Below are positions 44,031 to 53,900 of a DNA stretch of 64,000 nt, piece after piece. A program made the translations under genes and the position numbers. A model generated the notes under the pieces. That model searched no databases. It saw only the letters and a list, made by a program, of their open reading frames with translations, and was not told the origin of the DNA. This DNA comes from Flavilitoribacter nigricans DSM 23189 = NBRC 102662 (GTDB lineage: Bacteria; Bacteroidota; Bacteroidia; Chitinophagales; Saprospiraceae), in assembly GCF_002646595.1 (NCBI RefSeq), contig NZ_PDUD01000028.1:124001-188000 (forward strand). The letters run 5' to 3'. The number at the start of each line of letters is the position of its first letter. The first letter of the stretch is position 1.

Positions 44031-46349
44031 CTATTCCCGGTTTTCCTTCAGATCCAGCGCCAGTGTGCCTCCGCGGATGATATCCTGGTGACGAAGGCTC
44101 AGGTCGGGCAGCGTTTTTCCGTCAAAAGCGGCCGAGCCGATGTACAGTTTTCCGGCATCCCGACCGGGGGCCGTGATCTCAAAAGTTTTACCCGGGAAAT
44201 AATCCGGGTGCAAATGTACTTTAACCCGCTCAAAAAGCGGCGTACTGATCAGATAAGCGGGGTTTTCTTCCGTTCCTCCGCTCATCTGGAACAGGCCCAT
44301 TTTCAGCAATACCGCCAGACTCCCCATCAACCCCTGGTCTTCATCCCCACTGTAGCCGGTTTCGGGGGAAAGCCCTCCGTACACGCTATCGATCACCTGA
44401 GCGGTCCAGAATTGCGTCAGCTCCGGCCGGCCGAGTGACTGAAAGACAAATAAGGTTTGTATGGAAGGTTGGTTGCCGTAATTGATCGGGATCTCACTGT
44501 ATTCGGGATGGGCTTCCTTTTCGTGGGAATTTCCGGACGTAAATCCGAGTTCGGATGCCTTCTCGAACTGTTGCTGTAGCTTGGCGATCGCCTGCTCTTT
44601 GCCCCCCATTAGTTCGGCCAGTCCCTCCAGGTCCTGCGGTACAAACCAGGTCGACTGCGCACCGTTCGATTCGTTGAAACCGCTCCGCTGGTATTGATAC
44701 GGGCTGTAGGGATCCTGCCATTCTCCGGCTGCATTTCGGGGCCGCATCCACCCTACTTCCGGATCAAAAGTGTTTTTATAGTTTTTCGAACGTTCCATGA
44801 AATAGTTGTAATCGTCCGTTTTACCCAGCGCTTTGGCCATCTGGGCCAGGGTCCAGTCCTGATAGGCATATTCCATCGTCAGACTGGGACCATCCTGGTG
44901 GAAACCATAATTGCCGTTCGGATTGGGGTAAGGCACGTAGCCTTTGTTGATGTAGTCCTCCAGGCCACCTCCGATTTCGGTATCGTGCTCGTAGCCCGCA
45001 CGGCCCATGGTTCCCCCCGGCATGTGGTTCTTTTTAAGCGCCTGGTAGGCCATTTCCGGATCGACATCGGTAATGCCCTTCTGGTAGGCACTTACCACAA
45101 AGGGCGTCGAAGAGGCACCCGTCATCACGTGGGTATAGTTGCCGCCGGAAGGTCCCCGTGGCACCAGTCCGCCATCGTGATAATACTGCAACAGGGACTG
45201 TACGAATTCATCGTAAATTTCCGGGTAGACCAGCCCCCAAAGGGTATTGATCGTCCACTGCGCCCCCCAGAATGAATCGGAATTGTAGTGATTGAACCTG
45301 GGTTTTCCCGCCGCATCCAGCGGTATCTGGCCGATACGAAAAGTGGCACCGGTATTATCCGGATACGCTCCGTTCACATCGCTGATGATCCGACGGCCCT
45401 GCAGCGCGTGCCACAGGTCGGTGTAAAAGCGACGCTGCTGCGTTTCAGTGCCTCCGCTGATCTCAATCCGCCCCAGCATTTCGTCCCAGTGGTCGGCCGA
45501 GGCTTCTTTGACGGCGTCGAAATCCCAGTGATCCAGTTCCGTTTGCAGGTTTTGCCGCGCATTTTCCACCGAAGTATAGGAGATTCCTACTTTCATGAGT
45601 AGTTCGGATGCGGCATTATCAGCAAAGGTCAGCAGGAATTTGCCATCCGGCCCCGGTTCCAGATCGACGATCGCTTCACTGGTTTCTACGTAGAAGAATA
45701 CCGGACTGTCCTTCGGGCGGCGGCGGGTCGGTGCGTTCACCAGACTACCCGAAAAACCTTTTTCGCCCTCCAGCTTTACCGTACCGTCTTTGATATCAGA
45801 GGGTCCCAGGGTGCCTCCCATATTCAGTACCAGGCCCCGCCGTCCCGTTTCCGGGAAGCGATAGCGGTGGAAACCCACCCGGGTAGTGCTCGTCAGTTCT
45901 ACATCAAGACCGTAGCGATCCAGGTGCAGCCGGTGGTAGCCGGGAGCGGCCACTTCCGATTCGTGCTTGAAGGCGGAGTAGTAATCCGCCATGACCGAAG
46001 CCGAATTTTCATCCGAATAAACCACCGGCAACACGGAAAGCCCCGACAACTGCCAGGCGTGGATATGGCTCAACCCTTTGATCGTATCGGTATTGTAGCG
46101 ATAACCACTTCCCCAGGCGCCCCCGATCTGGGTATCCGGACTCAGATTGACCATCCCGAACGGGCGGGTCGCCGAATTAAAAAAGAACCAACGGGAATTG
46201 GCGGCATCCAGAAACGGATAAACCAGTTCCGAAGGACTTAATGCTGTGATCGGCGCATCGCCCACTTCCGTTCGCCGGTTGCAGGAAAGCAAAAGGCTGC
46301 CGGAAACAATAAATATAAATAGTGAAAACAAGTTTAGTGTAGCTCGCAT
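44031..46349 (-). CDS. GH92 family alpha-mannosidase, lipoprotein
   Basis: A 772-residue lipoprotein (signal ending SLLLSC, Cys23). The body matches GH92 throughout: LVYPFLDAANSRWFFFNSAT near the start, GYRYNTDTIKGLSHIHAWQLSG, HYNSDSFWGAQWTINTLWGL, and NYGNQPSIQTLFVFQSLGRP with GYSGDEDQGLMGSLAVL near the end; the acidic residues of GYSGDED lie in the calcium-binding and catalytic region. GH92 enzymes are calcium-dependent exo-alpha-mannosidases. Lipidation suggests a surface or periplasmic position. No SusC/SusD pair is adjacent, so a polysaccharide-utilisation locus is not evident. It follows the nucleoside phosphorylase gene by 75 bases on the same strand. Confidence 0.93.
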   Translation of the reverse strand: MRATLNLFSLFIFIVSGSLLLSCNRRTEVGDAPITALSPSELVYPFLDAANSRWFFFNSATRPFGMVNLSPDTQIGGAWGSGYRYNTDTIKGLSHIHAWQLSGLSVLPVVYSDENSASVMADYYSAFKHESEVAAPGYHRLHLDRYGLDVELTSTTRVGFHRYRFPETGRRGLVLNMGGTLGPSDIKDGTVKLEGEKGFSGSLVNAPTRRRPKDSPVFFYVETSEAIVDLEPGPDGKFLLTFADNAASELLMKVGISYTSVENARQNLQTELDHWDFDAVKEASADHWDEMLGRIEISGGTETQQRRFYTDLWHALQGRRIISDVNGAYPDNTGATFRIGQIPLDAAGKPRFNHYNSDSFWGAQWTINTLWGLVYPEIYDEFVQSLLQYYHDGGLVPRGPSGGNYTHVMTGASSTPFVVSAYQKGITDVDPEMAYQALKKNHMPGGTMGRAGYEHDTEIGGGLEDYINKGYVPYPNPNGNYGFHQDGPSLTMEYAYQDWTLAQMAKALGKTDDYNYFMERSKNYKNTFDPEVGWMRPRNAAGEWQDPYSPYQYQRSGFNESNGAQSTWFVPQDLEGLAELMGGKEQAIAKLQQQFEKASELGFTSGNSHEKEAHPEYSEIPINYGNQPSIQTLFVFQSLGRPELTQFWTAQVIDSVYGGLSPETGYSGDEDQGLMGSLAVLLKMGLFQMSGGTEENPAYLISTPLFERVKVHLHPDYFPGKTFEITAPGRDAGKLYIGSAAFDGKTLPDLSLRHQDIIRGGTLALDLKENRE

Positions 46350-46424
46350 ATACGGTGCTTTTCAGATTTGATGTGCACCGGGAAGACTGCAATTTCCGCC
46401 GGCTACCCTTAATAGCCGGCGCGG

Positions 46425-47255
46425 CTACAGATCGCCCTCCAGTTCGCGTAGCAGTCCGCCGAGAATAGTCCTCATTCTGGGCTCGGCCGCCTGGGCTACG
46501 GCGATCACATCGGATACGCTCGTCTCTTTGATCTCGGATATAGGGAAACAACGATTGGTCACTACGGACATGACCGTCAGGTCCAGCCCACTGTGGCGGG
46601 CCACCAGTACTTCGGGTACGGTAGACATGCCCACCAGGTCACCGCCGATAGTATGCAGGAAGTTGTATTCGGCGGGGGTTTCCAGATTGGGACCCGGTAA
46701 TGCCACGTATACGCCCTCGTGGGCACGGATATCGTGTTTGCGGGCAATGCCCAACGCTTTGCCGTTCAGGATACGATCATACGTATGGAGCATATCCGGG
46801 AAGCGCGGCCCCAGCCGTTCGTCATTGGCGCCCCGCAGCGGATTATCCGGCTGGAGATTGATGTGGTCCCGCACCAGTACGATGTCTCCGGCCTGATATT
46901 CGGCATTGGTGCCCCCGGCGGCGTTGGAAATAAACAAATGCCGAATACCCAGCCCTTTCATCACCCGCACCGGAAAGGTCACCTGCTGCATGGTATAGCC
47001 TTCGTAGTAATGAAACCGTCCGGCCATGGCCACTACGGGTACACCGTCCAGTTTACCAAAGATCAACTGCCCTTTATGGCTCTCCACCGTCGACACCGGA
47101 AAATGGGGAATAAAGCGATACGGAATGGCGATATCCACCTCCATTTCGTCGGTCAGTTTACTCAGGCCCGTACCGAGGATGATCCCGTAGCGGGGTTGGA
47201 ATTCGGTCTGGGTCTGCAGGTAGGTTATGGCTTCGTTGATCTGGTCGTAGAGCAT
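46425..47255 (-). CDS. Purine nucleoside phosphorylase (class I)
   Basis: A 276-residue phosphorylase of the trimeric PNP/MTAP family. Phosphate- and substrate-binding motifs: GIILGTGLSKL at the start, HFPVSTVESHKGQ, AMAGRFHYYEGY, and the base-binding ISNAAGGTNAEYQAGD followed by GPNLETPAEYNFLHTIGGD and GMSTVPEVLVARHSG. It splits inosine and guanosine with phosphate into base and ribose 1-phosphate. It lies between the mannosidase and mqnC genes; mqnC is separated by a 198-base inverted-repeat spacer, so a shared transcript is doubtful. Confidence 0.92.
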   Translation of the reverse strand: MLYDQINEAITYLQTQTEFQPRYGIILGTGLSKLTDEMEVDIAIPYRFIPHFPVSTVESHKGQLIFGKLDGVPVVAMAGRFHYYEGYTMQQVTFPVRVMKGLGIRHLFISNAAGGTNAEYQAGDIVLVRDHINLQPDNPLRGANDERLGPRFPDMLHTYDRILNGKALGIARKHDIRAHEGVYVALPGPNLETPAEYNFLHTIGGDLVGMSTVPEVLVARHSGLDLTVMSVVTNRCFPISEIKETSVSDVIAVAQAAEPRMRTILGGLLRELEGDL

Positions 47256-47264
47256 GATAATGTG

Positions 47265-47448
47265 CGAAAGTGTTGAGGTTTGAATGTGTTAAAGTGGGGG
47301 TGTGTTGAGGTGTTGAAGTGGGGAGGCGTTGAGGTGTGGGTGTATTAGTGTGTCTTGTAGAACTCCTCGGAATACCAAACATTAACACATTCCAACCTTA
47401 GCACCTTCACACATCAACACACCAACACTTCAGCACCTTAACACATAA
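47265..47448. repeat. Long imperfect inverted repeat, G/T-rich left arm and C/A-rich right arm
   Basis: The left arm (~47265-47353) is built of degenerate units such as GTGTTGAGGTGTTGAAGTG and almost lacks C on this strand. The right arm (~47378-47448) carries the complementary type, CACATCAACACACCAACACT. Together they can form a long mismatched hairpin between the PNP and mqnC genes. Not a CRISPR array (no regular spacers). Confidence 0.7.
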
Positions 47449-47453
47449 AAAAA

Positions 47454-48596
47454 TTAATCCACGATCATTGCCTCCCGGTCCAGCTGTTGCTGAACGATAT
47501 TGGCCGGCAATTCCCGGTATTCGTACTGCTGGGTACGGAGTTGCGGTTCGAAACCGGCTTCGCGAATGGCGTCCTGAATGCCCTGGGCGGTAAAGCGGAA
47601 ACGGGCCCCGGCGGCCGAGACGACATTCTCTTCGATCATGATGGAACCGAAATCATTAGCTCCGGCGTGCAGACAGACCTGGGCTACGGATTTACCAACC
47701 GTCAGCCAGGAAGCCTGAATATTGGTGACATTCGGCAACATGATCCGGCTCATGGCGATCATCCGGACGTATTCATCTCCCGTGCAGGTGTTGCGGGCCC
47801 GCTTGATCTTTTTCAGGATCGTATCCTCATCCTGGAATGGCCAGGGAATGAAGGCCAGAAATCCTTTAGCGTGTTCCGGTTTGCGATACTGTACTTCCCG
47901 CATCCGCACCAGGTGATCCATCCGCTCGAGGTTGGTCTCGATATGTCCGAACATCATCGTGGCGCTGGTCGTGATATCCAGTTGGTGGGCGGCTTCCATA
48001 ATGTCCAGCCACTCCTGCCCGCCGCACTTTCCTTTGGAAATGAGGCGGCGAACCCGGTCACTGAGAATTTCGGCACCGGCACCGGGCAGACTGTCCAGGC
48101 CCGATTCCTTAAGCGCCTGCAGTACTTCGGTATGCGAGGATTGCTCCAGCTTGGTGATGTGCGCGATCTCCGGCGGCCCGAGAGCGTGGAGCTTCAGGTC
48201 CGGGTAAAGCGTTTTCAGTTCGCGGAACAGATCGCAGTAATAATCCAGTCCCAGATCCGGATGGTGCCCGCCCTGCAGCAGCAACTGGTCGCCGCCGAAA
48301 GCAAACAGCTCATCGATCTTCTTTTTATAATCTTCGATGGAAGTTACGTAGGATTCACCGTGGCCCGGCCGCCGGTAGAAGTTGCAAAACTTACAGTTGG
48401 CGATACAGACATTGGTGGTATTGGAATTCCGGTCAATGATCCAGGTTACTACTTTACCGGGCACGTGGTGCTGACGCAGGCGATCCCCTACGTACATCAA
48501 TTCGGTCGTGCTTGCCTGTTCAAACAGGAAAACACCTTCCTCGGCGGAGAGGTCTTCCAATTGTAAGGCGCGGTGTAATAAATCGTCTATATGCAT
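47454..48596 (-). CDS. mqnC: Cyclic dehypoxanthinyl futalosine synthase
   Basis: A 380-residue radical-SAM enzyme of the futalosine menaquinone route. It closes dehypoxanthinyl futalosine into the cyclic form. The cluster motif is CIANCKFCNF (three Cys), preceded by WIIDRNSNTTNV; LLQGGHHPDLGLDYY and GPPEIAHITKLEQ are typical MqnC sequences. The start at 48596 (MHIDDLL) is preferred; an in-frame ATG at 48629 would add 11 residues. A candidate promoter (48663-48670, minus) is compatible with either. Other mqn genes are elsewhere. Confidence 0.92.
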   Translation of the reverse strand: MHIDDLLHRALQLEDLSAEEGVFLFEQASTTELMYVGDRLRQHHVPGKVVTWIIDRNSNTTNVCIANCKFCNFYRRPGHGESYVTSIEDYKKKIDELFAFGGDQLLLQGGHHPDLGLDYYCDLFRELKTLYPDLKLHALGPPEIAHITKLEQSSHTEVLQALKESGLDSLPGAGAEILSDRVRRLISKGKCGGQEWLDIMEAAHQLDITTSATMMFGHIETNLERMDHLVRMREVQYRKPEHAKGFLAFIPWPFQDEDTILKKIKRARNTCTGDEYVRMIAMSRIMLPNVTNIQASWLTVGKSVAQVCLHAGANDFGSIMIEENVVSAAGARFRFTAQGIQDAIREAGFEPQLRTQQYEYRELPANIVQQQLDREAMIVD

Positions 48597-48662
48597 TATA
48601 TGAATAGTTGTCAGTCGACTGTCAGCCATCGACTGGTGACTAAATATTGGCTATTCTGAAAA

Positions 48663-48670
48663 CAAAGATA
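48663..48670 (-). promoter_or_regulatory. Candidate mqnC promoter element
   Basis: The minus strand reads TATCTTTG, an exact TAnnTTTG match; transcription would start near 48656. No TTG at the expected upstream distance. It lies back to back with the rimP promoter. Confidence 0.4.
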
Positions 48671-48710
48671 CCCAGCCGTAGTTTATTAATAAAGCATAAA
48701 AACCAAAGAC

Positions 48711-48741
48711 TTGTGGGTTTCCCGAATTAGTTATATATTTG
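48711..48741 (+). promoter_or_regulatory. Bacteroidota promoter of the rimP-nusA operon
   Basis: TTG at 48711-48713, a 20-base spacer, and TATATTTG at 48734-48741, both exact consensus matches. Transcription should begin near 48748, leaving a leader of about 57 bases before the rimP start. Confidence 0.75.
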
Positions 48742-48763
48742 CAGCAGATGACAAAAACCTAGG

Positions 48764-48791
48764 AAGAGGGAACACTGCGTTCCCTCTTTTT
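48764..48791 (+). terminator. Terminator/attenuator hairpin in the rimP leader
   Basis: AAGAGGGAAC (48764-48773) pairs perfectly with GTTCCCTCTT (48779-48788), 5-base loop, then TTT (T run 48787-48791). It lies between the promoter and the rimP start at 48805, where a full terminator is expected to control readthrough. Confidence 0.7.
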
Positions 48792-48804
48792 AATTGTATA
48801 AGCA

Positions 48805-49278
48805 TTGGAAGCGAAAATATACGATCTCTTAGACGAGAAATTTGCGGAGGAAGAATTTACAGATTGTTTTCTGATCGAATTGAAGTTACACGCGAATAAC
48901 AAGTTGGACATTTTCATTGACAGTGATACGGGCATCACTTTTGACCGGTGCCGCAAGATCAGTCGCTATCTGGAATCCTATCTTGACGAGTCGGGTTGGC
49001 TGGGCGAACGGTATACGCTGGAAGTTTCTTCCCCCGGAGTGAGCCGGCCTTTGCAGTTACTGAGACAATATCCCAAACACATCGGCAGAAAGCTGAAGGT
49101 GAAGCTCAAGGACGGCAGCGAGCTGGAAGGCACCCTTACGGAAGTAGGGGACGACCAGATCACCCTCGAGCGCAAAGTCGTGGAACGACAGGGCAAGAGA
49201 AAAAAACACATGAAAGTAAGCACGGAGATCCCGTTCGGAGATATCGACGGTGCTCTGGTGCAAATAAGTTTTAAATAA
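48805..49278 (+). CDS. rimP: Ribosome maturation factor RimP
   Basis: A 157-residue RimP, required for maturation of the 30S ribosomal subunit. The N-terminal domain shows LKLHANNKLDIFIDSDTGIT and the RKISRYLESYLDE helix; the motif YTLEVSSPGVSRPLQLLRQY is the family hallmark, and the C-terminal SH3-like domain (KLKVKLKDGSELEGTL) follows. The start is TTG at 48805, where sequence similarity begins. It heads rimP-nusA, with infB further downstream, the standard bacterial order. Confidence 0.93.
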   Translation: MEAKIYDLLDEKFAEEEFTDCFLIELKLHANNKLDIFIDSDTGITFDRCRKISRYLESYLDESGWLGERYTLEVSSPGVSRPLQLLRQYPKHIGRKLKVKLKDGSELEGTLTEVGDDQITLERKVVERQGKRKKHMKVSTEIPFGDIDGALVQISFK

Positions 49279-49280
49279 CA

Positions 49281-49337
49281 GCATGGCGCAAGGGGCCCGG
49301 ATAATGGCAATTCCCGCCCCCTGCTCCAGGCTCCATG
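49281..49337. repeat. Imperfect inverted repeat between rimP and nusA
   Basis: AGCATGG (49281-49287) and its complement CCATGCT (ending near 49337) bracket a G/C-rich centre with AAGGGG and CCCC blocks. An RNA hairpin is possible in this 80-base spacer; it is not a clear terminator. Confidence 0.35.
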
Positions 49338-49358
49338 CTAACTAAATAAAAATATGCG

Positions 49359-50591
49359 ATGAATCTGGTAGAGACATTTTCGGATTTTAAAAATATGAAA
49401 AGTATTGATCGTCCGACAATGGTACGGGTACTGGAAGATGTATTCCGTACGCTGATCAAGAAGAAATACGGCTCGGACGACAATTTCGATGTAATCGTTA
49501 ATACCACCAAAGGTGACCTTGAACTCTGGCGGGTACGGGAGATCGTACCCGACGGCGAGGTGACCGATGATCGCAGTCAGATATCTATCTCGGAAGCCCT
49601 GTCTATTGATGAGGACTACGAGATCGGCGAAGAATGTTACGAGCAACTCCAACTGGAAGATTTCGGTCGCCGGGCCATTATGGCCGCCCGGCAGACGCTG
49701 ATCTCCCGGATCATGGAGCTGGAGAAAGACGAGATCTACCGCCAGTACTCCGAGCGTATCGGAGAGATCGTACTGGGTGAAGTACACCAGGTACTGAAGC
49801 GGGAGATCCTGATCATCGACGATGTGACCGAAAATGAACTGATCCTGCCGAAGAACGAAATGATCCGCGGAGATTACTTCCGCAAGGGAGATATGGTACG
49901 CGGCGTGATCAAGGATGTGGAAATGCGGAACAATAACCCGGTGGTGATCGTATCCCGTACGGACCGCACCTTCCTCGAAAAACTGATGGAACAGGAAGTA
50001 CCCGAGATCGAGGACGGCCTGATCACCATCCGCAATATCGTGCGTATCCCGGGAGACCGCGCCAAAGTGGCCGTGGAATCCTACGATGACCGCATCGATC
50101 CGGTGGGTGCCTGTGTGGGGATGAAAGGTTCCCGTATTCACGGCATCGTCCGGGAACTGAACAACGAGAACATCGATATCGTCAACTATACCAACAACCC
50201 GAGCCTGTATATCCAGCGGGCGCTGACTCCGGCCAAACCGACAACGATCAACCTGGATTCGGAAACCATGCGCGCCGAAGTGTATCTGGAAGCGGATCAG
50301 GTAGCCCTGGCGATCGGGAAAGGTGGTACCAATATCAAACTCGCCAGTGAATTAACGGGTTTTGAGATTGATGTTTACCGCAACAACGAAGTCGAGATCG
50401 ACGATGTGGATCTGGACGAATTCAAAGATGAAATTGAAAACTGGGTGATCGAGTCCCTGAAAAGTATCGGTTGCGATACGGCTCGCAGTGTACTCGAACT
50501 GAGTGCTTCGGAGTTGCTCCGCCGCACTGACCTGGAAGAAGAAACGGTCGAAGAAGTCCTCGGAATTCTGGCCGCGGAATTTGAAGAATGA
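49359..50591 (+). CDS. nusA: Transcription termination/antitermination factor NusA
   Basis: A 410-residue NusA. The N-terminal RNA-polymerase-binding region (~1-130) is followed by an S1 domain (EIVLGEVHQVLKREILIID, MVRGVIKDVEMRNNNPVVIV) and two KH domains (CVGMKGSRIHGIVRELNNEN; AIGKGGTNIKLASELTG). It modulates pausing, termination and antitermination. It lacks the long acidic-repeat C terminus of E. coli NusA but has a short helix-hairpin-helix-like tail (ELSASELLRRTDLEEETVEE). It follows rimP by 80 bases. Confidence 0.94.
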   Translation: MNLVETFSDFKNMKSIDRPTMVRVLEDVFRTLIKKKYGSDDNFDVIVNTTKGDLELWRVREIVPDGEVTDDRSQISISEALSIDEDYEIGEECYEQLQLEDFGRRAIMAARQTLISRIMELEKDEIYRQYSERIGEIVLGEVHQVLKREILIIDDVTENELILPKNEMIRGDYFRKGDMVRGVIKDVEMRNNNPVVIVSRTDRTFLEKLMEQEVPEIEDGLITIRNIVRIPGDRAKVAVESYDDRIDPVGACVGMKGSRIHGIVRELNNENIDIVNYTNNPSLYIQRALTPAKPTTINLDSETMRAEVYLEADQVALAIGKGGTNIKLASELTGFEIDVYRNNEVEIDDVDLDEFKDEIENWVIESLKSIGCDTARSVLELSASELLRRTDLEEETVEEVLGILAAEFEE

Positions 50592-50623
50592 TTCAAATAA
50601 ATTCCGGAAGTTTCTAAATATGA

Positions 50624-50680
50624 GGGAACTATTCACCTTCACCGTTCGTTGTATTGATTTGGTGAAGGTGAAAATTTCCC
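50624..50680 (+). terminator. Hairpin after nusA
   Basis: A perfect 12-bp stem TTCACCTTCACC (50632-50643) with GGTGAAGGTGAA (50661-50672), extended by GGGAA/TTCCC across a 3x3 internal loop. Only a short T run follows (GATTTTAC), so it may act as a partial terminator. Confidence 0.6.
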
Positions 50681-50717
50681 GATTTTACAGCTAATTCAAG
50701 TCTTTTATGGTATGTAG

Positions 50718-50749
50718 TTGCCATGAAGACCTTTTTACTGTTATCTTTG
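50718..50749 (+). promoter_or_regulatory. Promoter for infB
   Basis: TTG at 50718-50720, 21-base spacer, TATCTTTG at 50742-50749 (exact consensus). Transcription near 50756 gives a leader of ~200 bases before infB. Confidence 0.65.
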
Positions 50750-50957
50750 CACTGCTCTGAGGAGAGTAGTGGTATTTGTATCATGTTATCGGAAGATACA
50801 TATCGATTTTTTTAATTATGACAGGCAAAAGCTTTGTGCAATGAGCCTCTTATTTTATTCATTAACCAAAAGGTAAATAGAATATGTAAGACTTCAAGAA
50901 CGAGGAGCTTAAAGTTTTTGTCTATCTACAAGCGTAGCGAAGCTCAAAAATTTATTA

Positions 50958-53900
50958 ATGGAGAAACGTTTGATTAAGATAGCAAAGGAGCTTAACGTAG
51001 GTACTTCTACCATCGTTGACCATCTTACTAAAGCGGGTTTTGATATAGACAACAAACCCACAGCCAAGGTGAGCGATGAGATGTACACTGAGCTGTTAAA
51101 AGAGTTCCAGAAGTCCATTGCCATCAAAGAAAAGGCCGACTCCCTGGTTATCGGTAATCGACCGGTAGGTGGTGGAAAAGGCGCACCTGAATCTCCTCCC
51201 ACCCCTCTATTCAACACTCCTGAGTCCGAAGCCCCTGCTGATAAAAAAGAGGCTGCACAACCGGGTGCTCAGGAAAAAGAAAAGAAATCGGAAAACAGGA
51301 TCTCCCTGCGTCCACAACCTCAATTGAAAGTAGTGGGCAAAATAGACCTGGAAAATAAAGAGAAGCCTCAGGCCGAAAAGGCCAGTCAACCCGAGGCCAG
51401 TCCGGTACAACCACCCGTAAAAGAAGAAGTGGAAAAGCCAGCGGCAAAATCCGAGCCGGTCCAACCAGCCGAAAAACCGGAACCCGTGGCGAAGAAAGAG
51501 AAAGAAGAGGCTCCCGCGAAAGAGGAGAAAGAACCAGCGAAAGAGACAGCTCCTGCCAAAGAAACAACTGCTACCCCACCGGTAGCGGAAAAGCAACCTA
51601 CTCAAGAATCTGTAAAAGAACAAAAGGCAGAAGCCGAAAAGCCCGTGGTAGAGCAGCCCAAAATTGAGAAAAAAGAGCCGGTTTCCGAGCAAAAGGAAGA
51701 AAAGCCCGTAGCTAAGGAAAAAGAGCAGCAGGAAGAAAAGCCTGCCAAGTCCGAACCGGCCCCGCACGCTGCTCCCGCAGCGAAGACAGAGACACCTCCT
51801 GCATCTTCTCCTCCTAAACCTAAGGCGGCCGAAGCATCCAGTTCCGAAGAGCAAACCACTAAAGATCCGGAAAGCGTTATCCGTGCGGAAGCGCCCGAAC
51901 TCCGGGGTCTGAAGATCCTCGGTAAGATCGATACGGATAAGCTGAAGCGTCCGAAGAAGAAGAAAAAGGAAACCGCCAAAAAGGAGACCGGCAAAGCCGG
52001 AACTACCGATAACAAGAAGACTTCCGAAGGAGGTGACGACAGCAATGCGCCGAGAAAGCGCCGTCGGAAACGCAAAAAGATCACGACCGATTCACCTCGT
52101 TCCAATCAGAGCGGCGGCAACCGGGGTTCCAGTCGCGGCGGCCAGGGCGGTGGCAGAGGACGCAATCAGAAAGACGAGGTTAAGGAGGTTTCCCAGAAGG
52201 AGATCGAAGAAAAGATCAAGGCTACCATGGCCCGGATCTCCGGGGGTGGCAAACGCAAACGCCAGAAAATCCGTCGCGAAAGCCGGGAACGTACCCGCGA
52301 GCGTCAGGAAATGATGGAAATGGAAACCACCAATGACAAGCTGAATGTAACGGAATTCATTTCCGTACAGGAGCTGGCCAACCTGATGGACGTATCCGTT
52401 TCCGAAGTGATCATGACCTGTATGAACCTGGGAGTGATCGTTTCCATCAACCAGCGTCTGGACGCGGAGATCATCGAACTCGTAGCCAGCGAATACGGCC
52501 ACGAAGTAGAATTCATCACCGCCGAAGAGCAGATCGGTATCGAAGATGACGAGATCGAAGACGATCCCGAAGATCTGGAACCGAGAGCGCCGATCGTAAC
52601 GGTTATGGGTCACGTTGACCACGGTAAGACTTCTTTACTGGACTATATCCGAAGCGCCAACGTGGTTTCCGGTGAGGCGGGTGGTATCACCCAGCACATC
52701 GGTGCCTACGAAGTAACCCTGTCGGATAACCGCTCGGTTACCTTCCTGGATACACCGGGTCACGAGGCCTTTACGGCCATGCGGGCACGGGGTGCCAAAG
52801 TAACGGATATCGCGATCGTGATCATTTCGGCGGACGACAGCATCATGCCACAGACGCGCGAGGCCATCAGCCACGCCGAAGCGGCCGGTGTACCCATCGT
52901 TTTCGCCATCAACAAGATCGATAAACCGGGGGCCAATCCTGAGAAGATCAAACAGGACCTTGCCTCTATGAACTACCTCGTGGAATCATGGGGTGGTAAA
53001 TATCAAAGTCAGGACATTTCCGCCAAAACGGGTCAGGGAATTGAGGACTTACTGGAGAAAGTACTGCTCGAAGCAGAACTGCTGGAACTGAAAGCCAACC
53101 CGGATCGCCCGGCCGTTGGTGTGGTTCTGGAAGCTTCTCTGGAAAAAGGACGTGGTTATGTAGCCAAAATGCTGGTGAATACCGGTACGTTGAAGATCGG
53201 TGACCCCGTCGTTGCCGGCGAACACTCCGGTAAGATCAAGGCCATGTTCAACGAACGCAACCAGCGGGTAAAAGAAGCCGGACCTTCCGATCCGGTACTG
53301 GTACTCGGTCTGGATGGTGCACCGCAGGCCGGTGAAACGGTTAAAGTAACCGAATCCGAACAGGATGCCCGGCAGATTGCCAACAAGCGGGCTCAGATCA
53401 TCCGTGAGCAGGCCAACCGGGCTACGAAACGGATCAGTCTGGATGAGATCGGCCGTCGTCTGGCACTGGGTAACTTCAAGGAACTGAACCTCATCGTAAA
53501 AGGTGACGTGGATGGTTCTATCGAGGCCCTGTCCGACTCGCTGATCAAACTGTCGCAGGAAACCGTTCAGGTGAACGTGATCCACAAGGCGGTCGGTCAG
53601 ATCATCGAATCCGATGTACTGCTGGCTTCTGCTTCCGATGCGATCATCATTGGCTTCCAGGTTCGCCCGTCTATCGGTGCGCGTCGTCTGGCCGAACGCG
53701 AAGGTGTTCAGATCAAGATGTACTCCATCATTTACGAAGCGATCGAGGAGATCAAACTGGCCATCGAGGGTATGCTCGAACCTACCAAGGAAGAGAAGAT
53801 CGTGGCCCAGGTGCTGGTGCGGGAAGTATTCAAGATCAGCAAAGTGGGTACGGTTGCCGGATGTTATGTCGAAGAAGGGAAGATCACCCGGAACACCAAA

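Larger units (their letters stand above)
50592..50957 (+). other. 366-base nusA-infB spacer with hairpin and promoter
   Basis: It holds a strong hairpin just after nusA and a separate infB promoter (both listed), then a ~200-base A/T-rich infB leader. A small dyad ACTGCTCT/AGAGTAGT (about 50751-50770) lies at the transcript start. I see no gene. Confidence 0.5.

Noticed and set aside
47265-47448. Possible CRISPR array
   Set aside because: The short repeats are degenerate and have no regular spacers; the two arms are complementary, which fits an inverted repeat.
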